This document shows, piece by piece, positions 1 to 5,187 of a stretch of 6,551 nucleotides of DNA. Numbering within the stretch: position 1 is the stretch's first letter; each line of letters opens with the position of its first letter. Source of the DNA: Candidatus Njordarchaeota archaeon (GTDB lineage Archaea; Asgardarchaeota; Njordarchaeia; Njordarchaeales; Njordarchaeaceae); NCBI GenBank assembly GCA_029856625.1, contig JAHKLG010000077.1:1-6551 (forward strand), in the 5' to 3' direction. Position numbers and translations under genes: made by a program. Below the pieces are notes generated by a model that was not told where the DNA came from, did no database searches, and was given only the letters and a program-made list of their open reading frames with translations.

Positions 1-1386
1 AAATGGGAATGGTATTAAGATCCCATCATTAATTGGTCCTAGCCCACCTACATCTAAAGTTATAATCGCTTTTGCCGGCGGATCCTCTGGAGATAAATCA
101 CCAATACGGAATACTAATAGGTGTCTTTCACCTTCTGGTGTACATATACGTGTGAATCTCCATCCCTCTAGGGAGAGAATTCCTTCTTTTTCTAGCTCTT
201 CTAGGAACTCGTAGTCCTCTTCCTCTAATGGAATTATTGCACGCGTATGATAAGCAATCGCATTTCCAACATTCTGAACTTCTAATACGAAGCTCACATA
301 TGTCTGTTTACCAAACGGGTATGGTTTGGCATAGAATTTCGCTGTAATAACTGGGAATCTTGTTGCTAATTCTGAGTAGTTATAGGGCTTGAAGCGTATG
401 ATGATATCCTCCAGGGGTGTTGGCCAGGAATACTCCCACTCCCCAAATGGATCCTTTAAGTGGAGGTAGTATTCGTATCTACCAGTAACGGCTGGGAACG
501 AACTATTAGTTGGTGTACTCTCATATTCATCGAGAATTACTGGGAACGGTATCTTAACCTTTATTATACTGAAGTAGGAGGCGGGATTCCAGGTAATATC
601 ACCCGTTCTCTTGAATATATTGTTGAGAGAGATTCTATAGAATCCCTCTTCATCTGGTATTACCGCGTTCTCGGCAATAAATCCAGCGCTAACAACAGGG
701 ACAAATTCGGTTCGATCTCCATTCTGATTAATATCCTCATTATCCCTGAATATTGCTAGGAGTAATCTAGCGTATGGCGAATCCCTTATGGCTTGAACAG
801 TTACATAACTACCGAATCCTTCATTTCCTAAGATCGTCGAGAAATGATTCTCGAAGAAAATGTCGAATTCCTCCTCAGACATCAATCCATAGAATATAAG
901 AATTACCAAGTTATTTACTGGTCCTTCTTCCCACATAACGCGCAAGTCTATACCATACGCCGCGCCGATTATCTTCGCCGCTCTGAATGCATTTTGTATA
1001 GCATCATCCTCTGTGAATCCGAATGTCAACCTATAAGCAATGACCAACTGCACCCCTGCGGGGAATGTCCATAATGGCTTATGGATATATCTTGACCAAT
1101 CCAAGCCCTTTCCGAAACTTATCCACAGGAACTCTAAGTGTTGGAATGCTGAATCACCAATATCAAAGCCAACAGTTACGTTTCCCCCGACTACATTAAC
1201 TACAGCAGCTACGGCTCCGTTCTCTCCATAGAGAATATCAATACTTTCCATTAGAATATTGTAGCTTACTACCGTATTTTCTCCTTGAGCTGGCTGGGCG
1301 GCATGAGCCATTGCAAGAATTGGTGCGTTAGCTATTAAAAATAGGGCTAAAGTAGCGATCAATATCTGTGCTTTAACATTCCTCAT
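1..1386 (-). CDS. Exported protein of unknown function with CARDB/NEW3-like domain (C-terminus beyond window)
   Basis: The frame is open from the ATG at 1386 to the left edge (462 codons, no stop), so the gene is cut before its C-terminus. The start is supported by GGTGA at 1394-1398, seven bases upstream; an ATG at 1400 hits a stop within five codons. Residues 1-29 are a Sec-type signal peptide (basic MRNVK, hydrophobic ILIATLALFLIANAPIL, likely cleavage after AHA), so the mature protein acts outside the cell. Sequons NVT (69-71), NSS (294-296) and NYS (336-338) fit archaeal N-glycosylation. Residues 215-224 (DNEDINQNGD) resemble a dockerin/EF-hand calcium loop. Residues about 345-460, with the core EVQNVGNAIAY near 369-379 and a later IGDLSP, match the layout of CARDB/NEW3 beta-sandwich domains common in archaeal S-layer-associated (COG1361-like) proteins. 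I do not recognise residues 36-340. A membrane or S-layer anchor may lie past the edge. Coding is certain; the family is inferred. Confidence 0.88.
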   Translation of the reverse strand, partial: MRNVKAQILIATLALFLIANAPILAMAHAAQPAQGENTVVSYNILMESIDILYGENGAVAAVVNVVGGNVTVGFDIGDSAFQHLEFLWISFGKGLDWSRYIHKPLWTFPAGVQLVIAYRLTFGFTEDDAIQNAFRAAKIIGAAYGIDLRVMWEEGPVNNLVILIFYGLMSEEEFDIFFENHFSTILGNEGFGSYVTVQAIRDSPYARLLLAIFRDNEDINQNGDRTEFVPVVSAGFIAENAVIPDEEGFYRISLNNIFKRTGDITWNPASYFSIIKVKIPFPVILDEYESTPTNSSFPAVTGRYEYYLHLKDPFGEWEYSWPTPLEDIIIRFKPYNYSELATRFPVITAKFYAKPYPFGKQTYVSFVLEVQNVGNAIAYHTRAIIPLEEEDYEFLEELEKEGILSLEGWRFTRICTPEGERHLLVFRIGDLSPEDPPAKAIITLDVGGLGPINDGILIPFPF

Positions 1387-1455
1387 TAATTTTTCACCAT
1401 GATAATACTATTGAGCAGTATGGGGGAGATTTTCGATAATAAGAATATGTAATAT

Positions 1456-1465
1456 GAATATAAAA
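1456..1465 (-). promoter_or_regulatory. Putative archaeal TATA box for the exported-protein gene
   Basis: On the minus strand the sequence reads TTTTATATTC, preceded by AAACAC as a possible BRE. It lies about 70-80 bases before the ATG at 1386. Initiation about 25 bases downstream would give a leader near 45-50 bases that carries the GGTGA Shine-Dalgarno. It lies just past the T-run that ends acdA, which suggests the two genes are separate transcription units. Confidence 0.45.
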
Positions 1466-1490
1466 GTGTTTCTATTTTTATGACATGTGT

Positions 1491-1500
1491 AAGAAAAAAT
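1491..1500 (-). terminator. T-run terminator after acdA
   Basis: About a dozen bases after the acdA stop codon, the minus strand reads ATTTTTTCTT with no clear hairpin before it. This is the usual form of intrinsic termination in archaea. The call rests on base composition and position only. Confidence 0.4.
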
Positions 1501-1510
1501 TTACATATAC

Positions 1511-2911
1511 CTAGCGTCCTTCTCTCCTCTTTCCCCATAGGTAAAGAGCTTTGGCAGCCGCTACTAATCTCTCTGGGATAGGATAGGTGGGTATTCCCTC
1601 TTTCTCCAATTCTTTATTAATACTGATTGTGTATGGTCCTCCAGCTGCTCCAGCCAAAATTACTTTACCCTGCTCCCTGGCCTTCTTATTTGCTTCACTC
1701 ATGACTTTTATTATGCCTTCGTTCATTGGAGCATTCTGGAATACAAAAAACACGAAGAGCATATCTACGTTGGGATCATTGAGGAGGCTCTCAATAGCTA
1801 TTCTGTAGTCTTCTGGTGTAGCGCTTCCCGTTAAATCTACTGGATTTTCAACAACTGTGAACGGAGATAAGCTTCTCCTGAGCTCATCTTTTGTCTTATC
1901 CTCTAGTTTGGCTAGTTCTAATCCTTGAGTACTCACTGCATCAACCGCCTGAACCATCGGCCCAGCACCATTACTCACCATAGCTACTCTTGGTCCCCTA
2001 GCATATCCATATCTAGCAAGTGCTTTGACCATGTCATATAATTCCTCCAATGTCCAAGCTCTTATTATCCCTGCTTGTTTAAAAGCAGCCTCATACACTC
2101 TCCCCTTCCCTCCTAAAAATCCAGTATGGCTAAGAGCTGCCTTCCTCGCTGCCTCGGTCCACCCACCCCTCAGTACAACTAATGGCTTTCTTTTAGTGAA
2201 TTCCTTTGCCGCTCTAAAGAACTTTCTACCATCTCCTAATCCCTCAAGGTATATTCCAACAACATCAGTATGAGGCTCGTCCTTTAAGTACATTAGGAGG
2301 TCTGCTTCATCAACATCCATTTTGTTTCCATAACTAACGAACTTACTGATGCCCAATTCATCCATTGTGGCCCATTCAAGAAGGATTATCCCATACGTAC
2401 CACTTTGGGTCAGGAACGCAACATTTCCTGGCTTTGGTCTTAGCATTCTCTCTTTGGGCTGGAAAAAAGTATCCACTTTTGTTCTTGGATCAAAAACACC
2501 TATGCAGTTTGGCCCTATTATCCTTATACCGTATCTTCTAGCAGTTTTTAACGCCTCTAACTCTAGATCTCTGAATTCTCCACCAAGCTCCTTAAAGCCT
2601 CCTGAAATAATAACAATATTCTTTACGCCCTTCTCACCACACTGTTCAATTATTTGCGGAACCATTTGGGAGCGAACAACTATGACTGCCATATCCACGG
2701 TTCCAGGAACATCAAGGATAGATTTATAACACTTTAAACCAAGAATCTCGTCCCTAGCTGGATTTATTGGATATACTCTCCCACCCGCTTCTTGGAACTC
2801 AAGAAGATTCTTTAGAACCGCATAACCTATTTTCCCGGGAGTTGCGGAAGCACCAATAACCGCTATGGATCGGGGATTAAAGAAACCATTTATTTGCTCA
2901 TAAATGTTCAT
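1511..2911 (-). CDS. acdA: Acetate-CoA ligase (ADP-forming), alpha subunit
   Basis: In this family the enzyme converts acetyl-CoA (or other acyl-CoA) + ADP + Pi to acid + ATP + CoA in the cytoplasm, the last energy-yielding step of sugar or amino-acid fermentation in archaea. The 466 residues match the usual length of a free alpha subunit. Residues 1-130 are the CoA-binding Rossmann domain (IAVIGASATPGKIG at 16-29), ending in GPNCIG at 133-138. The next domain carries QSG (169-171), Glu223 in YLEG and His262 in SHTG (261-264). His262 is the expected phosphohistidine, and the Glu-His distance of 39 matches Glu218/His257 of the Pyrococcus furiosus enzyme as I recall it. The third domain has SNGAG (313-317) and NPVDLTG (356-362). 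The ATG at 2911 has GGTG at 2919-2922, seven bases upstream. The ATP-grasp beta subunit is neither fused nor adjacent. Acyl specificity (acetate versus branched or aryl acids) cannot be read from the sequence. Confidence 0.93.
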   Translation of the reverse strand: MNIYEQINGFFNPRSIAVIGASATPGKIGYAVLKNLLEFQEAGGRVYPINPARDEILGLKCYKSILDVPGTVDMAVIVVRSQMVPQIIEQCGEKGVKNIVIISGGFKELGGEFRDLELEALKTARRYGIRIIGPNCIGVFDPRTKVDTFFQPKERMLRPKPGNVAFLTQSGTYGIILLEWATMDELGISKFVSYGNKMDVDEADLLMYLKDEPHTDVVGIYLEGLGDGRKFFRAAKEFTKRKPLVVLRGGWTEAARKAALSHTGFLGGKGRVYEAAFKQAGIIRAWTLEELYDMVKALARYGYARGPRVAMVSNGAGPMVQAVDAVSTQGLELAKLEDKTKDELRRSLSPFTVVENPVDLTGSATPEDYRIAIESLLNDPNVDMLFVFFVFQNAPMNEGIIKVMSEANKKAREQGKVILAGAAGGPYTISINKELEKEGIPTYPIPERLVAAAKALYLWGKRREGR

Positions 2912-2960
2912 GACAATGCACCATTAGGAGAAATTACCAATATTCATCGCCCATTCCTAG

Positions 2961-2970
2961 ACTATAATAA
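2961..2970 (-). promoter_or_regulatory. Putative TATA box for acdA
   Basis: The minus strand reads TTATTATAGT here, 50-59 bases before the acdA ATG. Initiation about 25 bases on would leave a leader of roughly 25-30 bases that includes the GGTG Shine-Dalgarno. The area is AT-rich throughout, so other placements are possible. Confidence 0.3.
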
Positions 2971-3195
2971 TACTAATTATTCATCAATATAATGTAATTA
3001 TAAGAAACTCATATCAATAGCTCAGACATAGGTGCTGAGAAAGTTCTTTGCTGTTTTTATGCTTAATTCAGATCACAAAAATAAGAAGAATCTTGCTCTG
3101 AGTTCGCTGAAAGTTTTGATAAGGAAGGAAATTTGTGAAAAATAAGAATTTCATGTGAGCATCTTAGGAATTATATAAAATATGCGTAGCAGGGG

Positions 3196-3205
3196 TTAAA
3201 AACTC
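3196..3205 (-). terminator. Possible T-run terminator after mscS
   Basis: About 45 bases past the mscS stop, the minus strand reads GAGTTTTTAA. This is a short T-run of five and so a weak candidate. No supporting stem-loop is visible. Confidence 0.2.
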
Positions 3206-3248
3206 CCTAATCCATTCTGGTTCTGGGAATTTTGAATTCTGAATGCCA

Positions 3249-4013
3249 TTATGTTGAGGAACTTAATAATCTTAATAGAATTTCGGATCGTAGCTTTGGT
3301 ATTACCTCTGGATTCCTAACCTTTATTGTTATGTCAAAGACAGCTTCCAATCTCGTTAGCGATACCATCGAAAAGCTCACGTCAATCCCATTCTTTTTAT
3401 ACTTTTCTACGAAATCCCTGATTATCTTCTCTATATTCTCTCCATACTTTCCTAGATCAAAAGAAACTCTCACAGTATACACATAGTAGGTCTCACCATT
3501 CTTATCGACTCGATAATTTACAACAGATTTTCCAGCAATAGTGCTATTAGCAATAGCTAGGATAGAGCCATCGTTTCTCCTAATCTTTGTATGACTCGTC
3601 GTCATTTCAATAACTATCCCCTCTTCTCCATCAATACGTATATAATCCCCAATCCTAAAAGCTCCAGATAGTAATATATAGAGACCAGAAATGTAATCAG
3701 ATAAGAATCTAGATAGGCCGAAGCCAACAGCAGTACCTATTAGGGCGCTTGCTCCAATGAAGTAATCTGGTGGTATAAAACGAGACGTTGCGATGACTAA
3801 TAGAACGGCAGCTAATAGTAGGAATCTAAAGAATGTTATAAGACCACTTACAATCCCTACTGGTATATCAAGCTTCTTCGCAATGATCTTGGTTCTCCTA
3901 GCAATATACCTATCAACAACTATAGCTGCTATGATCACAATTAATATCTTTAAAAGATCCAGAATCCAAGGGTTCGTTAGTATTATGCTATATAGTGTGT
4001 CAATGAAACTCAT
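3249..4013 (-). CDS. mscS: Small-conductance mechanosensitive channel, MscS family
   Basis: A membrane channel of this family opens under membrane tension and releases solutes on osmotic downshift. The 254 residues are a compact form (E. coli MscS has 286). Predicted segments are TM1 about 16-36, TM2 about 55-78, and the pore-lining TM3 about 84-115, which contains GTAVGFGLSRFLSDYISG at 93-110. The beta domain follows at about 118-165 (FRIGDYIRIDGEEGIVIEM, then NDGSILAIANSTI), aligning well with FRAGEYVDLGGVAGTV and DGKIIVIPN of E. coli. Residues 175-254 form the mixed alpha/beta cytoplasmic domain. Aligned with E. coli, the seal leucines 105 and 109 become Thr94 and Phe98, and Gly113 becomes Arg102. 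The ATG at 4013 has only a weak purine-rich stretch (AAGGGTAAGGA) upstream. The gene is divergent from the MNT-HEPN pair and seems monocistronic. Family membership is secure; ion selectivity and conductance are unknown. Confidence 0.93.
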   Translation of the reverse strand: MSFIDTLYSIILTNPWILDLLKILIVIIAAIVVDRYIARRTKIIAKKLDIPVGIVSGLITFFRFLLLAAVLLVIATSRFIPPDYFIGASALIGTAVGFGLSRFLSDYISGLYILLSGAFRIGDYIRIDGEEGIVIEMTTSHTKIRRNDGSILAIANSTIAGKSVVNYRVDKNGETYYVYTVRVSFDLGKYGENIEKIIRDFVEKYKKNGIDVSFSMVSLTRLEAVFDITIKVRNPEVIPKLRSEILLRLLSSST

Positions 4014-4061
4014 TCCTTACCCTTCAATAAATTCGTCATCAGGAAATAAGCATAAAAAATG

Positions 4062-4071
4062 GGAATAAAAG
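4062..4071 (-). promoter_or_regulatory. Putative BRE/TATA promoter for mscS
   Basis: The minus strand reads CTTTTATTCC, preceded by TAAAAA, a good BRE-plus-TATA arrangement. It sits about 50-58 bases before the mscS ATG, which implies a leader of about 25-30 bases. It is the clearest promoter-like site of the 4014-4203 divergent region. Confidence 0.45.
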
Positions 4072-4124
4072 TTTTTAGAACATTTTATCAAGATTTTCTA
4101 GTGGTAATCTATGAGCAATCTACT

Positions 4125-4136
4125 AAAATTTTTATC
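4125..4136 (+). promoter_or_regulatory. Putative BRE/TATA promoter for the MNT-HEPN operon
   Basis: The plus strand reads AAAATTTTTATC about 70 bases before the GTG at 4204. Initiation near 4160 would give a leader of about 45 bases with the GGTG Shine-Dalgarno at 4195-4198. A second TATA-like site, TGTATAAC at 4168-4175, would start transcription almost at the Shine-Dalgarno and is less likely. It faces away from the mscS promoter, and the two are about 55 bases apart. Confidence 0.35.
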
Positions 4137-4194
4137 TATTCATGTGTGAGAGTATCTTTTCTCAAAATGTATAACTGGCGAGAACTGTATATGT

Positions 4195-4198
4195 GGTG
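4195..4198 (+). promoter_or_regulatory. Shine-Dalgarno GGTG fixing the GTG start of the MNT gene
   Basis: GGTG ends five bases before the GTG at 4204. There is no in-frame ATG between 4162 and 4204, and the nearby ATG at 4167 is in another frame, so this site is the main support for a GTG start. Confidence 0.5.
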
Positions 4199-4203
4199 TT
4201 TTT

Positions 4204-4530
4204 GTGCTAATCGTTCGGATTAAGGAAGTGCTGGAAATCTTAAAGAAGGAATTTAGCAAGTCTCCCAAGACAATTAAGAAAGTAATTATTTTTGGTTCTG
4301 TTGCACGAGGAGATTATAGACCCGATAGTGACGTTGATGTCGCGGTTATATATGTGGGGAATCTTGAGAAGACTAAAAGTTTTGCTGAAAAGGTTGCGGA
4401 TAGAATATATCTTGATTTCTCTATTCCCGTAACAATAATTTATATCTCAGAGAATGATTTTGAGGCGGAAAAAACGCAATTCATTAGAACTATTAAGAGG
4501 GAAGGTGTGACTATATGGAAAAGGGATTAA
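4204..4530 (+). CDS. MNT-type minimal nucleotidyltransferase (antitoxin of HEPN-MNT module)
   Basis: This is a single-domain Pol-beta-superfamily nucleotidyltransferase of 108 residues, the normal size for a minimal MNT. The active-site signature GSVARGDYRPDSDVDVAV starts at Gly31 and fits GS-X10-DXD exactly (Gly31-Ser32, Asp43, Asp45). Asp71 (LDFSIPVTIIY) is the likely third metal ligand. In studied relatives (MntA of Shewanella) this enzyme transfers AMP units from ATP to a tyrosine of the paired HEPN toxin and silences it. That role is inferred here from family and neighbourhood. The start is GTG, chosen from the GGTG at 4195-4198. The last 16 bases overlap the HEPN gene, whose Shine-Dalgarno lies inside this reading frame, so translation is probably coupled. 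The catalytic residues look intact. An alternative is a role in modifying other proteins or small molecules, but the pairing makes this less likely. Confidence 0.9.
   Translation: MLIVRIKEVLEILKKEFSKSPKTIKKVIIFGSVARGDYRPDSDVDVAVIYVGNLEKTKSFAEKVADRIYLDFSIPVTIIYISENDFEAEKTQFIRTIKREGVTIWKRD
4504..4507 (+). promoter_or_regulatory. Shine-Dalgarno for the HEPN gene, inside the MNT coding region
   Basis: GGTG lies seven bases before the ATG at 4515 and within the MNT frame. It supports this start over later ones and points to coupled translation of the two proteins. Confidence 0.5.
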
Positions 4531-4916
4531 GAGACGAGATTCTCCTCCGACTAGAAAAAGGCAAGAAGAAGATTCTTGCTGCTAAGAGATTACTAGATGC
4601 TGGTTTTTATGAAGATGCTATTAGTAGAGCTTACTACGGAGTTTTCCACGCAGCAAAGGCGGCGCTGTTACTTATTGGTGATGATCCAAGGTCCCATGAT
4701 GGAGTTCTTCACTTATTCGGGTTAAGATTCGTAAAACCAAAAATCTTTGATGAAAAGATGGGTGTGATTTTACGAAAATTGAAAGAGATGAGAGAGACAG
4801 CCGATTATAACGTATTAGCATTCTTCTCGGAGGAAGAAGTGAGAAGCTCGATTAGGGAGGCTGAAACTTTTGTTAATGAAATTGAGAAATATATTAAAGA
4901 AAAACTAGAAAGTTAA
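4515..4916 (+). CDS. HEPN-domain protein (putative RNase toxin of HEPN-MNT module)
   Basis: This 133-residue, all-helical HEPN protein (PF05168/COG1895 type, by motif recognition) is the usual full length. The catalytic R-X6-H is Arg38-AYYGVF-His45 in ISRAYYGVFHAAKAALL. HEPN proteins with this motif are metal-independent endoribonucleases, and the toxin role is inferred from the family. Other family marks are SHDGVLHLFGLRFV (60-73), REtADYNVLAFFSEEEV (93-109) and the final helix IREAETFVNEIEKYIKE. It begins 16 bases before the MNT stop, in another frame. Expected partners are the MNT protein for neutralisation and cellular RNA (tRNA or mRNA) as target. The RX4HXY motif whose tyrosine is AMPylated in Shewanella HepT is absent, but Tyr40, Tyr41 and Tyr98 lie at or near the motif helices. 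The gene looks intact, with no frameshift. It could also be a component of a larger MNT complex rather than a toxin. Confidence 0.9.
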   Translation: MEKGLRDEILLRLEKGKKKILAAKRLLDAGFYEDAISRAYYGVFHAAKAALLLIGDDPRSHDGVLHLFGLRFVKPKIFDEKMGVILRKLKEMRETADYNVLAFFSEEEVRSSIREAETFVNEIEKYIKEKLES

Positions 4917-5035
4917 TTACGAAGCTTATATTCAACATCAGATTCTTACGAATTAATGATCGATTACACACGTTCTCAAACCAGTATCTCAAATAATATT
5001 TCAATTATTTCAGCTCCATAATAATAGCTAATATA

Positions 5036-5049
5036 AAACTCTTCTTTTT
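5036..5049 (+). terminator. Possible T-rich terminator after the HEPN gene
   Basis: The plus strand reads AAACTCTTCTTTTT, about 125 bases beyond the HEPN stop. It is the first T-rich tract downstream. No hairpin precedes it. Confidence 0.2.
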
Positions 5050-5151
5050 AGCCTTCTCAGAGCTTTCTCATATTTCCAGAAATAAATAAGGCTACCAACT
5101 CTATCTATTATGAGGAAGAGTGTATATTAGGAGGAGTTCAACAGGTCTAAA

Positions 5152-5160
5152 GCAAAAAAT
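5152..5160 (-). terminator. T-run terminator after the ABC permease
   Basis: About 30 bases past the permease stop, the minus strand reads GCATTTTTTGC, a run of six T. This is the usual bare T-run form of archaeal terminators. Confidence 0.35.
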
Positions 5161-5187
5161 GCGGGAAGGGGAATAATTTTGGATAAT

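Larger units (their letters stand above)
2912..3248. other. Intergenic gap of 337 bases between mscS and acdA
   Basis: I see no credible gene here. The longest frames are a GTG-started 37-codon frame at 3032-3145 (+) and a 28-codon ATG frame starting at 3154 (-). Neither has a well-placed Shine-Dalgarno or a recognisable product. The gap holds the likely acdA TATA box near 2961-2970, a second strong and nearly symmetric TATA-like sequence at 3171-3180 (TTATATAAAA on plus), a T-run on the minus strand near 3198-3202 after mscS, and a small 5-bp stem (CTCAG/CTGAG, 3021-3039). No box C/D pair or tRNA was found by eye. Confidence 0.6.
4917..5187. other. Convergent intergenic region between HEPN and the ABC permease
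   Basis: These 271 AT-rich bases separate two genes read toward each other, so a promoter is not expected. No start-supported frame was found. On the minus strand, 5028-5126 is an open stretch of 32 codons with a protein-like charged composition but no start codon. The region appears to hold only the two transcript ends: a T-rich stretch on plus at 5041-5049 and a T6 run on minus at 5154-5159. No repeats or attachment-like sequence flanking the MNT-HEPN pair was seen. Confidence 0.6.

Noticed and set aside
709..720. GGTTCGATCTCC, resembling a tRNA T-loop
   Set aside because: It lies in the exported-protein reading frame, and no matching acceptor, D or anticodon stems could be formed around it.
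460..1231. Three plus-strand open frames (460-759, 844-1074, 1040-1231)
   Set aside because: They lie antisense to the unbroken 462-codon minus-strand gene, which has a signal peptide, a Shine-Dalgarno and protein-like composition. Their own translations resemble nothing and lack start signals.
1587..2729. Plus-strand frames opposite acdA (1587-1808, 2025-2273, 2349-2729)
   Set aside because: These are antisense shadows of a well-identified enzyme gene. Their hydrophobic, proline-rich composition is what the reverse of such a gene gives.
3021..3039. Small stem CTCAG/CTGAG with a 9-base loop
   Set aside because: Only five base pairs, unlikely to be stable in a thermophile, and not followed by a T-run or a protein-binding motif.
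3032..3145. GTG-started 37-codon frame on plus in the mscS-acdA gap
   Set aside because: It has no Shine-Dalgarno at the right distance and no recognisable product, and a frame of this length is expected by chance in AT-rich DNA.
4167..4223. 18-codon ATG frame overlapping the MNT start, as a possible leader peptide
   Set aside because: It has no Shine-Dalgarno, and its Trp/Cys-rich product looks random. The GGTG at 4195 fits the MNT GTG start instead.
5028..5126. Open minus-strand stretch of 32 codons with protein-like text (IDRVGSLIYFWKYEKALRRL)
   Set aside because: It has no start codon and an in-frame stop directly upstream, and it is too short to tell a decayed gene from chance. A search against neighbouring genomes would settle whether it is a remnant.
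4917..5187. Repeats or attachment-like sequence marking insertion of the MNT-HEPN cassette
   Set aside because: Comparing both flanks by eye gave only short matches (about 8 bases, such as TTCTCAAA near 4159 and 4973), which are expected by chance.
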